NCBI GenBank assembly: GCA_027858235.1
Contig: JAQIDC010000027.1
Coordinates: 1 to 34,909 of the forward strand
DNA length: 34,909 nt
Direction: 5' to 3'
Source: Patescibacteria group bacterium
GTDB taxonomy: Bacteria > Patescibacteriota > Patescibacteriia > Patescibacteriales > BM507
Both the position numbers and the translations under genes were made by a program. The notes under the pieces are model-generated. The model had not been told where the DNA came from and made no database searches. It worked only from the letters and a program-made list of their open reading frames with translations. This document shows, piece by piece, positions 16,255 to 24,880 of the stretch. The stretch's first letter is position 1. Each line of letters opens with the position of its first letter.

Positions 16255-17325
16255 TTATTTTTTATTTTCAATTATTCTAAAAGTAAAAACTAGACTTAGC
16301 ATTAAAAGTATTAATAAGCCAAGAGCATAAATTTTTCCAACACTTTGCAAAAAAACAGCGCTCATCCCGAAAAGAAGTGACAAAGAATAGAATATTAAAA
16401 CAGTTTTTCTCTGTCCTATTCCTAGGTCATACAATCTAAAATGCAGGTGTTTTCTGTCGGCAAAACGAAATGGATTTTTCCCAGAAGCTATTCTTCTTAT
16501 AATGGTCCAAACAACATCTAGTATCGGAACGCCCATAACTAATAGAGCTATGGCTATCTTCCCACCAGAAATTATAGCCAGTATCCCCAAAAGAAAGCCG
16601 AGCAAAAGTGAGCCTCCCTCACCCAAAAATATTTTAGCGGGATGCCAATTGAATATCAAAAATCCAAGACATGCGGCAAACAATGTTAATGATGCAACAG
16701 CAATATCTGGCTGATAATATTTAGAAGTCAAGGTAAAAATAAATATTATAAAAGCACCAATTGCCGTAATCCCAGTTACAAGCCCGTCCATTCCATCAAG
16801 AAGTTTGGTGGTATACATCATTCCAAGCAACCAAAGAAAGATAAACACATCAGAAAGGACTGTAAAATACAAATTTTGTCCCCAAAGGTTAAACAAAAAT
16901 ATTTTCAAACTATCAAAATAAAGATACCCCCCGAAAGGATTGGTTATCTTCTCTATACCAACACCTCCAAAAATAACCAATAAAATTGCAATTGCTGGGA
17001 AAATAAATTGTTTTTTTGGACTTAGACTATACTTATCATCTAGGAAGCCTCCTATCATCAACACCACACCCCCTAAAAATACCCCCAACCAATGACTAAA
17101 TTCTAAATCACCAGACAGTAGTTTATCTCTAAAAATAAAAGCCACTACAAAAAATGACAAAAATATAGCCACCCCTCCCAGAAGAGGAACACTACCTTTA
17201 TGAATTTTTCTCTCGCTATTTGCTATATCAACAATATTTAGCTTTATAGCTATATTTTTCACTAAAATTGTAAAAAATATTGAAAGAAAAAATGTTATTA
17301 AAAATATGAAAAAATATGAAATCAT
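16255..17325 (-). CDS. WecA/TagO-like polyprenyl-phosphate sugar-1-phosphate transferase (GT4 MraY family)
   Basis: Starts lipid-linked glycan synthesis by moving a HexNAc-1-phosphate from UDP-sugar to undecaprenyl phosphate. 356 aa, about ten helices. Motifs: 'VPLLGGVAIFLSF' (46-58), 'GGFLDDKYSL' (Asp96, Asp97), 'TTKLLDGMDGLVTG' (172-185; usually NxxN-DGLDGL, here TK in place of the first Asn), 'FNWHPAKIFLGEGGSLLLGF' (225-244; usually MGDSGS, here Glu for Asp), and 'DRKHLHFRL' (290-298), the HLHHRL box of WecA/TagO rather than MraY. Cell-surface polymer synthesis fits the neighbouring genes. Confidence 0.88.
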   Translation of the reverse strand: MISYFFIFLITFFLSIFFTILVKNIAIKLNIVDIANSERKIHKGSVPLLGGVAIFLSFFVVAFIFRDKLLSGDLEFSHWLGVFLGGVVLMIGGFLDDKYSLSPKKQFIFPAIAILLVIFGGVGIEKITNPFGGYLYFDSLKIFLFNLWGQNLYFTVLSDVFIFLWLLGMMYTTKLLDGMDGLVTGITAIGAFIIFIFTLTSKYYQPDIAVASLTLFAACLGFLIFNWHPAKIFLGEGGSLLLGFLLGILAIISGGKIAIALLVMGVPILDVVWTIIRRIASGKNPFRFADRKHLHFRLYDLGIGQRKTVLIFYSLSLLFGMSAVFLQSVGKIYALGLLILLMLSLVFTFRIIENKK

Positions 17326-17362
17326 TGACTAAAAGATTAACTTTATTTATAATAATTTGCAA
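17325..17362. promoter_or_regulatory. Two overlapping opposed promoters (83-aa gene and WecA-like gene)
   Basis: Plus strand: TTGACT (17325-17330), 17 bases, TATAAT (17348-17353), serving the 83-aa gene. Minus strand: TTGCAA (17357-17362), 17 bases, TAATCT (17334-17339), serving the WecA-like gene with only 8 bases from -10 to ATG. The polymerase footprints overlap fully, so the two should exclude one another. Confidence 0.6.
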
Positions 17363-17393
17363 GGATCCCAACCCATCATCTTTAGGAGGTAAA

Positions 17394-17645
17394 ATGGAAA
17401 AAAATCCGCTAGAAAAGATTGAAGAAAAATTGCACCATGCAAAAACTGTTCTTTTAATTACCGACGGTAAAGAAAAACCCCAAAAGAAGGCTATCAATCT
17501 CTTAAGGAAAGAGGTCTCTTTCTTAACTACAGTTAGTTCTACCAATAGGTCAACAAAGACTAAAATGACTAAAAATTCATTCGATTTGATTCTCGGTCAT
17601 CGAGGAGGATATTTCATCCCTCACCCCAATCATAGCACCGTCTAG
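17394..17645 (+). CDS. Small stand-alone protein, unknown
   Basis: 83 aa, start fixed by AGGAGGT at 17384-17390 just before the ATG at 17394. Basic and soluble. A helical start 'PLEKIEEKLHHAKTVLLITDG' is followed by 'KPQKKAINLLRKEVSFLTTV', a Thr/Lys-rich stretch and a His-rich end 'GHRGGYFIPHPNHSTV'. No family recognised. Opposite strand to its neighbours, with its own TTGACT-TATAAT promoter and a GAAA-loop terminator; typical of a well-expressed single gene. Confidence 0.7.
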   Translation: MEKNPLEKIEEKLHHAKTVLLITDGKEKPQKKAINLLRKEVSFLTTVSSTNRSTKTKMTKNSFDLILGHRGGYFIPHPNHSTV

Positions 17646-17665
17646 TTTTCAAAATAAAAATCAAG

Positions 17666-17690
17666 GGCGTATTGAAAAATACGCCTTTTC
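17666..17690 (+). terminator. Terminator of the 83-aa gene (GAAA tetraloop)
   Basis: Stem GGCGTATT (17666-17673), loop GAAA, AATACGCC (17678-17685), then TTTTC. The complement may also serve the DUF4012 gene, whose stop is at 17690. Confidence 0.85.
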
Positions 17691-20248
17691 TATTCCTCCA
17701 AAAGAACCGCCCAGTATTTATCTCTATTTAGCACACCTCGCATATTCCATCCCCTATCAACTAAATTATCATCAACTCCGTATGACCAAACAATTTTTTG
17801 TTTACCTTCAATATTTAGTGATGATGAAATAATATCATTATTTGTTCCTGATTGTTTTTGAACCATTAAGGAGTACGGGGCGAGTTTGTTTTTACTTCCA
17901 TTAAATGATTCCACTAATTTTTCAAAAAAACCTTTTTCTATTTCTTCTTCAAAATTAATTTTAAAAGGTAACTTGTATTTTATAGAAACGATAACAGTTT
18001 CTCCTGGATTAACCCATGCCCAATTAGCGAATACTGTTTTACCAGAATCTACATATACTTTAGTCCAAGAATCTGTGTCTACATATGCCTCTCTCTCAGC
18101 AATCAAATCTTCATCAATCTTCCAAGTATCCTCAGGTTCTCCAAAAAGTTCTTCATCAATTGGCCAGAACCCGCGAGCTTTAATCAATTCGCTACCAAGG
18201 GGAACATAAAATCGCATCCATGAATTGTTCCTCACCCCTGTAAATAGGTCGCCTTTTACCCCAGCATGTCTTCTCTCAACTGTAACGGTATCATATATCT
18301 CTCCATCATCAGATATTTCAACATTGTGCATTATTTTCTGCTCTATCACTCTATCACTTTTCCCTCCTGCAATATTAGTATTCACAACCATTAAATAATC
18401 AGACACCGCATCTTCGACTTCTCCGCTCCACGAATATTCTCTTGCTTTGTTTTGCAACTCCTCATCTTCAAAATAGAATAATATCTGTTTTTCATTTAGA
18501 GTCTTAAGTAAAGCTTTTGAAAAATCAAAAAGATTATCTTTATTCAGTCTTTCGGGTAGTTCTTCAAATATTTTATTCATTAAATCACCAATTATTTTTT
18601 TTGGTTTTTTTGTTAAATCTGGTTTTTGTTCAGCTAGACTCTGAGTTTCAATCCAAAAATTTTCACCATCAATTATGATCCCGTAATCACTACTCATATC
18701 AATCGGACCAATCACACCCAAAATATCTTCAACAACAGTAGGGGTCAAACTAATTACTCCATCGACAGAAGGACCCCCACTACGCTCGTAAAACCACATC
18801 AACTTTTGAGCAGTTTTTTTGAAATCAGGCCACCAATTAGCATCCCAAAAATGCCACAAGGGATTAACGAGATGCAAGGGCTCAGGGGCAATAATAAATT
18901 CTTTCAAGCCAGCTTCCGTATCATAGCTCCCACCACCTGGAACTTCCATATTTTTTATTTCTCCATTTGAAAAATCAACCAAAGCATAACTACCGATGAA
19001 ACCACCACTAGCTCTTAGTTCTGAGTTGTTTTGAAAAACAAAAAGATATCGTTTATCTAAATCTCCACCAAGAAAAGTGATCAATTTTTCAGATAGATCA
19101 TAAATCTCCAGTAAAGCCGGTTCGGCTTTGACAAGGGACTCTCGGACTAAAATTATTTTATCTTTATGCTCATCGGGCAAAAGATCAATATCTATCTTTT
19201 CTAATATGCCGTTTAATTGCAAAACATTTTCTCGAGCTAGGCCAATATTTAGATTAAACTGTCTTATAGAATCCATTAAAGACTGTTCTTCAGAAAAAGC
19301 ACCAATCGCCATAGAAAAATTATCACCAATTTCTGTTCCCAAAATACCTGCTTCAATTATATTTTTTCCTTCTGAGGCCAGTTTTATTTTTTGATTTGGG
19401 ACTAGGGACGCTAAGAAAAAAAGGCCATTATTTATTTTTTCGAGTTCAATCTTAATGGCCAACAAATCGTCACTAGCACGGACAAACCCATTCTGAGCAC
19501 CAGTAAAATCGAGCTCTGAGGCAGATTGTGAAGCAGACTTTAGATTTGATACAGCGTCCTCGGATGCTCCCAAAACCATTCCTTTCACACTCAATATATC
19601 CAAATCTTTATAAGAATCAAAAAATTTAAGAGGAAGAGAGAAAATAAGAAGCACTAATGAAAAATAAAAAACTTTTTTAAAATAATTAGCGGAGAATACA
19701 GGTTTTGGAGTTTTTCTAAATAAACTTGATAAGATATTTTTAAAACTAAATCTTTTCCTTTCTGGCCCTTTTTTTACAACATTTCCCAAAATCTTGTCTC
19801 CCGGAATATGCGCTGACTCTCCCCAGCTTATAACTCTCTTTTCTTTCTTTTCTGTCTTTTTATTGCCAGAGAATAAATTGCCTTTTAGCTTGCTAAGTAT
19901 TGCTTTAGTTGAAAAATAGAAAAAACGCAAAACAAAATGAACTGCCCATGTAAATATTTTTGAGAACTTAAATACTATTTTTAAAATTGGATAAAAGGCA
20001 ACACTTTTTAAGCTTTTCTTTTGATTTTCGCTAATTGCGAAAACTCTTGTTTTTGGTTTAAAAAGCTTGTTCAAAATTGGTAATATTTTTGAAAAAAAAC
20101 TCAAATATCCTTTTCTGTCTTTCTTTTTGTTCTCTTGCTCTTCTTTTTCCTCTAATTCTTCAATTTCACTTTTTAATTCAACCAAAAAACGCGATGGTTT
20201 ATCGCTATTGGAAAAACTATTATTATTTTTATTTATTTTTATTCGCAT
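17690..20248 (-). CDS. DUF4012 domain membrane protein
   Basis: 852 aa. A long basic cytoplasmic N-terminus (1-190) includes a charged coil 'VELKSEIEELEEKEEQENKK', then one clear helix (about 193-208, 'VFYFSLVLLIFSLPLKFF') and a large extracytoplasmic region. The DUF4012 core is recognised around 395-520 from 'YLFVFQNNSELRASGGFIGS', 'PLWHFWDANWWPDFKKTAQ', and 'VDGVISLTPTVVEDILGVIG'. The family is common in Patescibacteria and Actinobacteria near glycan genes; some annotators link it to LytR-CpsA-Psr-like ligases, but its reaction is not established. Neighbours here (WecA-like, GT4, GT39-like) support a role in surface polymer assembly. Confidence 0.88.
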   Translation of the reverse strand: MRIKINKNNNSFSNSDKPSRFLVELKSEIEELEEKEEQENKKKDRKGYLSFFSKILPILNKLFKPKTRVFAISENQKKSLKSVAFYPILKIVFKFSKIFTWAVHFVLRFFYFSTKAILSKLKGNLFSGNKKTEKKEKRVISWGESAHIPGDKILGNVVKKGPERKRFSFKNILSSLFRKTPKPVFSANYFKKVFYFSLVLLIFSLPLKFFDSYKDLDILSVKGMVLGASEDAVSNLKSASQSASELDFTGAQNGFVRASDDLLAIKIELEKINNGLFFLASLVPNQKIKLASEGKNIIEAGILGTEIGDNFSMAIGAFSEEQSLMDSIRQFNLNIGLARENVLQLNGILEKIDIDLLPDEHKDKIILVRESLVKAEPALLEIYDLSEKLITFLGGDLDKRYLFVFQNNSELRASGGFIGSYALVDFSNGEIKNMEVPGGGSYDTEAGLKEFIIAPEPLHLVNPLWHFWDANWWPDFKKTAQKLMWFYERSGGPSVDGVISLTPTVVEDILGVIGPIDMSSDYGIIIDGENFWIETQSLAEQKPDLTKKPKKIIGDLMNKIFEELPERLNKDNLFDFSKALLKTLNEKQILFYFEDEELQNKAREYSWSGEVEDAVSDYLMVVNTNIAGGKSDRVIEQKIMHNVEISDDGEIYDTVTVERRHAGVKGDLFTGVRNNSWMRFYVPLGSELIKARGFWPIDEELFGEPEDTWKIDEDLIAEREAYVDTDSWTKVYVDSGKTVFANWAWVNPGETVIVSIKYKLPFKINFEEEIEKGFFEKLVESFNGSKNKLAPYSLMVQKQSGTNNDIISSSLNIEGKQKIVWSYGVDDNLVDRGWNMRGVLNRDKYWAVLLEE

Positions 20249-20337
20249 GAGGAATAATTTCTAATATTAGTATTTTACCCTTTTACCAACCAAAAAACAA
20301 GCAAATTTTTCAACAATAATTCAAAATTACCCACCAC

Positions 20338-20366
20338 TTGACAAAAATTATAAAATATGCTATTCT
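20338..20366 (+). promoter_or_regulatory. Promoter of the 154-aa gene
   Basis: Perfect TTGACA (20338-20343), 17 bases ending TGC, TATTCT (20361-20366), an extended -10. Leader of about 75 bases before the ATG. Confidence 0.8.
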
Positions 20367-20447
20367 TTTATAATGATCGTTAAACAATTTTTGTATGCTA
20401 CCTATTGATAAGATAAGAAAAACTAACCACATTCCAGGGAGGAAACC

Positions 20448-20912
20448 ATGTCAGTAACACAAATTACTATCAATAATGAAGCTATCGCCCCAGAAAACAC
20501 TATCAAGAACTTCAAAGATATTCTCTACGTAGAAGAGGTTTCAGTAAAAGTACCGAAAATATCACAGCACATGAATAAAATCCCGGCTCACCCCATTCTC
20601 GTCGACGGAAAAGTCGGGGAAGTTCAAGAGAACTGGATGAATGGCTTTGTTATCCAAGGCTCAAAAGTAATTCTGTATCGCCACTACTACAACATTAGCA
20701 AGTCTAATATTGGGAAAAATATTACGGCGACCGTAAAAGTCATTAAAAAAGAAATGCTTGACGGACAGCTCTTCACCCTAGTTAATGTCATTCACACCCC
20801 GGGTGTCATTGGCACAAAGACCATGAAGTTTGTCCGAGGCAACGTCGAATTTGGAGTCGAAATAATCGGCACTGATACGAAGATCTGTTTCCAGGACATA
20901 CAAAAAAATTAA
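20448..20912 (+). CDS. Stand-alone 154-aa protein, unknown
   Basis: Strong Shine-Dalgarno AGGGAGG (20436-20442) before the ATG. Soluble, no signal peptide, mostly beta by appearance ('VSVKVPKISQHM', 'NGFVIQGSKVILYRHYYNIS', 'ITATVKVIKKEMLDGQLFTL', 'VRGNVEFGVEIIGTDTKICF'). One cysteine. It uses many C-ending codons (ATC, AAC, TTC, GTC, CTC), unlike its AT-ending neighbours, which suggests high expression or recent acquisition. Divergent from the DUF4012 gene and convergent with the GT4 gene. Strong promoter and terminator bracket it. No family recognised. Confidence 0.8.
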   Translation: MSVTQITINNEAIAPENTIKNFKDILYVEEVSVKVPKISQHMNKIPAHPILVDGKVGEVQENWMNGFVIQGSKVILYRHYYNISKSNIGKNITATVKVIKKEMLDGQLFTLVNVIHTPGVIGTKTMKFVRGNVEFGVEIIGTDTKICFQDIQKN

Positions 20913-20925
20913 ACAAGAAAAAAAT

Positions 20926-20954
20926 AAAGCCCGATAGCAAAAACATCGGGCTTT
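20926..20954. terminator. Bidirectional terminator between the 154-aa and GT4 genes
   Basis: Arms AAAGCCCGAT (20926-20935) and ATCGGGCTTT (20945-20954), 9-base loop, T6 on the plus strand and TTATTTTTTT on the minus strand. It serves the two convergent genes. Confidence 0.9.
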
Positions 20955-20982
20955 TTTCTATGGAAATATTTAATTGCCAGAA

Positions 20983-22140
20983 CTACAACATATCTAAAAC
21001 TTCCTTCGTCTCTTCAGCACAAGATACCCAAGAATATTTTTTTATCTGCTCCCTTCCTTTTTCTACCAAACCTTCTCTTATCGCTGGATTATTGAATATT
21101 ATTTTAATCAATTCCACTAACTCTTCTCTATTTTCTGGATTAAAATATTTAACTGCATCACCCAGGACTTCTGGCATGCTTGCTGCGTTCGAGCTTATAA
21201 CTGGACAGTCATTAGCCATGGCCTCTAACGGTGGTATTCCAAACCCTTCATACTTTGACGGGAACACATAAGCCATCGCCCCTTGAAATAAATATTGAAG
21301 CTCATCATCTGGAACATAACCAGGAAAAATTGTTTTTTTACCATCAGATCCATTCGGCTCGTTTTTCAACTTAATCTCTTTTAACCTCTTGAAAAAATAA
21401 TCTTCTTTACCGACAAGAACTAAGTCAATTTTTAGGTCGCCCAATTCTCTGTAGTAAACATCCATTAACCATTCAAGATTTTTGTGGGGATAGGCATTCC
21501 CAACATACAAAAGATAAGGCTTTTCTATCTTGTATTTATCTAGTGTTTTTATAATGTTTTCTGGAGCTGACTCCCCTTCAATCAATCTTTGTGAAACTCC
21601 TTCAAGGGTGACAATTACCTTATCAGAATCAATGGAAAAGTTTTCCAGAATATCCTTTTTTGTAAATTCTGAAACGGCAATAATTTTTTTTGATTTTTTT
21701 ATAGCCAAATCCAGAGAAAGCCTGTATGCTTTATTTTTTATTTTATACAAAAGTGGAGAAAGTTTGGTGGCTCGCAGACTTGGAAATTTTATTAAAATAA
21801 GATCATGAATTGTCACCACGAATTTTGTAGGACAAAATAAGGGAACATTAAAATGATGAAAATGCATTAAATCAATTTTTTCACGCCAGATATAATAAGG
21901 CATCAAAATTTGCTCTAACATAGTATACCATCGAACGTCAGCTAACACTTTCCTTGCGCGAGGATTATTAGTCTTGAAAGAATCAAAATTTTCTTTGCAC
22001 AAAAAAATAACATATTCATTGTACCCGTCAATATTCAAAAGATTATCAACAACCTCTTGAGTGTAACGACCAAGTCCCTTTCCAACTGGTCCATAGAAAC
22101 GAGCATCAATGCCTATTCTTTTATGTTTTTTATTATCCAT
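20983..22140 (-). CDS. Glycosyltransferase family 4 (GT-B fold)
   Basis: Cytoplasmic-face retaining glycosyltransferase, 385 aa. N-terminal domain 'IGIDARFYGPVGKGLGRYT' (9-27), 'DLMHFHHFNVP' (90-100) and 'TIHDLILIKFP'. C-terminal nucleotide-sugar domain: 'LYVGNAYPHKNLEWLM' (211-226), 'YVPDDELQYLFQGAMAYVFP' (275-294), and the E-x7-E motif 'EGFGIPPLEAMA' (Glu298, Glu306). A mannosyl- or rhamnosyltransferase of a surface glycan is plausible; the sugar cannot be told. The ATG follows an extended -10 by only 6 bases. Confidence 0.93.
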   Translation of the reverse strand: MDNKKHKRIGIDARFYGPVGKGLGRYTQEVVDNLLNIDGYNEYVIFLCKENFDSFKTNNPRARKVLADVRWYTMLEQILMPYYIWREKIDLMHFHHFNVPLFCPTKFVVTIHDLILIKFPSLRATKLSPLLYKIKNKAYRLSLDLAIKKSKKIIAVSEFTKKDILENFSIDSDKVIVTLEGVSQRLIEGESAPENIIKTLDKYKIEKPYLLYVGNAYPHKNLEWLMDVYYRELGDLKIDLVLVGKEDYFFKRLKEIKLKNEPNGSDGKKTIFPGYVPDDELQYLFQGAMAYVFPSKYEGFGIPPLEAMANDCPVISSNAASMPEVLGDAVKYFNPENREELVELIKIIFNNPAIREGLVEKGREQIKKYSWVSCAEETKEVLDML

Positions 22141-22146
22141 AATTCA

Positions 22147-22152
22147 ATTATA
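22147..22152 (-). promoter_or_regulatory. Extended -10 directly before GT4 gene (leaderless transcript)
   Basis: Minus strand TGCTATAAT, then TGAATT, then the ATG. With 6 bases between hexamer and start codon, transcription should begin at or within a base or two of the ATG. No Shine-Dalgarno site is possible. Confidence 0.65.
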
Positions 22153-22166
22153 GCACATGCTAAGAG

Positions 22167-22200
22167 AGACCTCCGATGTCCTCGAAGACATCGAAGGTCT
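22167..22200. repeat. Repeat family C, copy 1 (hairpin)
   Basis: 14-base arms AGACCTCCGATGTC (22167-22180) and GACATCGAAGGTCT (22187-22200) with one mismatch, followed by ACGCACAT. Related copy at 25211. It lies between two glycosyltransferase genes and could also stop the upstream transcript, though no T run follows. Confidence 0.75.
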
Positions 22201-22207
22201 ACGCACA

Positions 22208-24193
22208 TTATTTAGTTTGGATGTTTTCTATCCTTTCATCTTTCACCTTTTCACTTTTAACTATTCTATACAGCGTAAAATCACCAGTAACTCTCTGGAC
22301 CTCTTCAATCCTCAAATCAAACTCAGCCAACCTCCTTGAATTTAAATATTCAACATCCTTCTCTGGCAAAGTAAAATTATAATAATAAACAGGCAAATGT
22401 TTAACCATCCTAGAATACCTTTCAACCATTGCCTTGTCATCAAAAAGCCCAACAACAACTTTTCTTTCAGGAAATAAAAGCTTGTCATGATAGAGAGTAA
22501 TTATCACAGAATTACCTTCAGTTAGGTCTAGAACTTTTCTCGCCTCAGCGCTTGCCTTCACCTGCTTTTGAGCAACATAAATCAACCCTTCTTCAGAGCC
22601 ATACAAAACAAACTGGATTGAAGTAAATGAAACAACTGCAAGGAAAATAGCCACAATCCCCCATTTTATATAGTCTTTTCTAATTCGATAATTTAAAAAT
22701 TTAGTAACCTTAAGTTTTTGTGAAAATGGCCAAGCAATAAATTGTCCGACTGATAACACCAATATTGAAACCATTGGAAAAGCACCTAGATAAACTGGGA
22801 GCCAATAACGAGTGTAGGAGTTACCAATTGTAAAACTATTTGGGTCTGGGTTATCAGTGAAGCCCCAAGACCCATAGTAAATAATTAAGATAAAAGAAAT
22901 AGTAAAATAAGACAAAATATATAGGAAATATTTTTTGCGCCAATTTTCAATTGCTCTGTAGAGGAAAATAAAACCACCAAGCAGTGCTGGCCAAAAAATT
23001 AGGGGAAACATATATACAAAATAATGTTGGAAACGATGGAAACTTTGTCTTGGTTGCAAACCAAAATAGAAAAAGCTATCTTTAAGTGTTTCAAGAGGTC
23101 CTCTGGCTTTCGAAACTTCTCCACTCAATGTTGATTTAACTATATCAGAACTAGCTTCTTTGATATTTATAATAGACTGATTCATTTCCGAATATCCACC
23201 AAGCAATGGATTGGAATATAATATCGTATTATAATAAAACATCGGGAGCATGGCCAAAAGAAGAAAACCAACAAAAATTAATAATTTTAATAATCCCACT
23301 TTCCTAAAATTAAAAATCCATAAAATAATAAAAATAGGAGCAATCCACATCAATTCAGACGTCCGAACAATCACAGCCAAACCAACAAAGAAGCCGGTGA
23401 GTGCTGAATAGAAAAGATATAAAAAGTTTTTATATTTTGGGAAGGAAACAAATTCTTTAAACCAACTTACTGTCCATTTTTTAAATCTTTTAAATATTCC
23501 CCTCTCGAGAGGGGTGCCCGTATGGGCGGGGTGTGTTTCTACTTTTGCTTTTGTCATCCTCGCGAATGCGGGGATCCAGAAATTATTTAATTTAGAAACA
23601 ACTTGCCACCATTTTGCATTATTTTTCTTCTTAGAATGGCCGTCCACCATCATCAAAGAATAATAAAATCCAATCACAAGAAAAACCGTAAACAAAACAT
23701 TATGAAACATACTTCTAGCGCTATAGTAAGTATAGACTGGGAAAAATACCAAAAGAATACTAGAAACTAGGGCAATATTTTTGTTAAAAAGTTTCTTAAT
23801 CAGGAGATAATAATAAATAATTCCGATAGAGGCAAAAAGTGGAGTAAGATAAGGAATTATTTTAAAAGTTGTAAACTTCACTATTGTCCCAAAAATTAAA
23901 ATAATACCCAAAAAAGAGACTGGCTTTATTTCCCCATGATCGCTTCGAAAACTCCTCGGTCGCATCACATCATCAACATAAAGATTAAACTTTTCATAAA
24001 TAGTCAAAGTCCCCTCCTGACCATAAAGTTTCGTCAAAATATAATTAGCAGTCTCATCTGGTGATAGCCATTTAACAAAATTACTATCTTGAGTGGTAAA
24101 ATTAAAACTACTTACAGCAAAAAAGAAAACAAACGAAAACAGGACAACTATTGCGCCATAGATAAAAGATTTATTTTTAAAAATGTTTTTCAT
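22208..24193 (-). CDS. GT39/PMT_2-like membrane glycosyltransferase with repeat-derived insert
   Basis: 661 aa, about ten or more helices, GT-C fold. The first outside loop carries 'KWLSPDETANYILTKLYG' (41-58), where Asp-Glu is the catalytic-type pair of the PMT_2/ArnT-like family that uses polyprenyl-phosphate sugars. 'YYSARSMFHNVLFTVFLV' (156-173) follows. Residues 206-234 are read from two intergenic repeats (families F and A): 'WIPAFARMTK' then 'THPAHTGTPLERGIF', in the cytoplasmic loop after 'MMVDGHSKKKNNAKWWQ'. The frame stays open, so the protein may be functional. Last about 120 residues form an extracytoplasmic tail. Confidence 0.8.
   Translation of the reverse strand: MKNIFKNKSFIYGAIVVLFSFVFFFAVSSFNFTTQDSNFVKWLSPDETANYILTKLYGQEGTLTIYEKFNLYVDDVMRPRSFRSDHGEIKPVSFLGIILIFGTIVKFTTFKIIPYLTPLFASIGIIYYYLLIKKLFNKNIALVSSILLVFFPVYTYYSARSMFHNVLFTVFLVIGFYYSLMMVDGHSKKKNNAKWWQVVSKLNNFWIPAFARMTKAKVETHPAHTGTPLERGIFKRFKKWTVSWFKEFVSFPKYKNFLYLFYSALTGFFVGLAVIVRTSELMWIAPIFIILWIFNFRKVGLLKLLIFVGFLLLAMLPMFYYNTILYSNPLLGGYSEMNQSIINIKEASSDIVKSTLSGEVSKARGPLETLKDSFFYFGLQPRQSFHRFQHYFVYMFPLIFWPALLGGFIFLYRAIENWRKKYFLYILSYFTISFILIIYYGSWGFTDNPDPNSFTIGNSYTRYWLPVYLGAFPMVSILVLSVGQFIAWPFSQKLKVTKFLNYRIRKDYIKWGIVAIFLAVVSFTSIQFVLYGSEEGLIYVAQKQVKASAEARKVLDLTEGNSVIITLYHDKLLFPERKVVVGLFDDKAMVERYSRMVKHLPVYYYNFTLPEKDVEYLNSRRLAEFDLRIEEVQRVTGDFTLYRIVKSEKVKDERIENIQTK
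23496..23580. repeat. Repeat families A (copy 2) and F inside the GT39-like gene
   Basis: 23496-23538 is family A (ATTCCCCTCTCGAGAGGGG, then GGGCGGGGTGTGTTT). 23551-23580 is family F (GTCATCCTCGCGAATGCG, then GGGATCCAGA), which is the widespread bacterial repeat that encodes WIPAFAGMT-like peptides. Both are in frame. Confidence 0.88.
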
Positions 24194-24202
24194 ACCTTTT
24201 AA

Positions 24203-24254
24203 TTCCCCTCTCGAGAGGGGTGCCGAAGCGTTAGTGAAGGTGGGGTGTGTTTCG
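24203..24254. repeat. Repeat family A, copy 3
   Basis: TTCCCCTCTCGAGAGGGGTG then GGTGGGGTGTGTTTCG, about 10 bases upstream of the GT39-like ATG. It therefore forms most of that gene's 5' leader. Confidence 0.85.
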
Positions 24255-24350
24255 CCACTTAATTCCCGTTATCCTAGCAAAAAAAAACGATAAAAGCAAG
24301 ATTTTATCGATATTCTTTGTTTTATTTATAATTACCTCCCCTCTCCTCTC

Positions 24351-24579
24351 TGTCATCCTGGAACGAAGCGCTAGCGAAGTGATAGGATCTCGTTCATAAA
24401 AATTAGATTCTATCGGTCGCTCAAGCTCTCTCTCTTTTCATTCTGAAACGGATCCGCCAGCTGGCGGAGAAGTAGATAGGATCCCTCATCCCCTTGTCAT
24501 CCTGGAACGGAATACTAGTGGAGTGATAGGATCTCGCTCGTGGAGTTAGATTCTATCGCTAGCGCTCCAGAATGACAAG
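24351..24579. repeat. Repeat family B, two tandem copies
   Basis: TGTCATCCTGGAACG starts at 24351 and again at 24495. The second copy ends GCTCCAGAATGACAA at 24578, complementary to its start. Shared interior: GTGATAGGATCTCG and TTAGATTCTATC. The first copy contains the perfect palindrome TCCGCCAGCTGGCGGA (24453-24468). No gene in 24255-24580. Confidence 0.85.
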
Positions 24580-24580
24580 G

Positions 24581-24864
24581 TTATATATTTACCATTATAT
24601 CATCCCAATTTTTATTTTCTCCTTCAATTAATTCAATCTTTTTTCTTCTAAGTAAATTTTTTATCTGCTTCTCCCTCGCGATGGCATTCTGAATGTAGTC
24701 AAAAACTTCATAATATACTATTTTATTAATATTATATTTAGCCGTAAAACTGTCTTTATTTAACTTGTTTTTATGTTCCCATTCACGTTTTATTAAACTT
24801 CTTGTCACTCCAGTATATAAAACGGTATTGTTTTATTTGTTGCTATATAGATATAATATTTTTG
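24581..24864 (-). pseudogene. GIY-YIG nuclease-like gene, frameshifted and 5'-truncated
   Basis: The readable 3' part 'LYTGVTRSLIKREWEHKN' to 'NWDDIMVNI' matches the UPF0213 single-domain GIY-YIG family ('GVT..L..R..EHK', 'YYE', 'AI.REKQIK...R'). Upstream in another frame the missing start 'QKYYIYIATNK' can be read (24864 down to 24832). The frames meet at an A run at 24831-24834: one extra A would restore 'YYIYIATNKNNTVLYTGV'. No in-frame ATG precedes it because a family B repeat begins at 24881. A second B repeat abuts the stop codon. I read it as a decayed gene; a sequencing error in the A run is possible. Confidence 0.75.
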
Positions 24865-24880
24865 ATCCTTAATAATTTCG

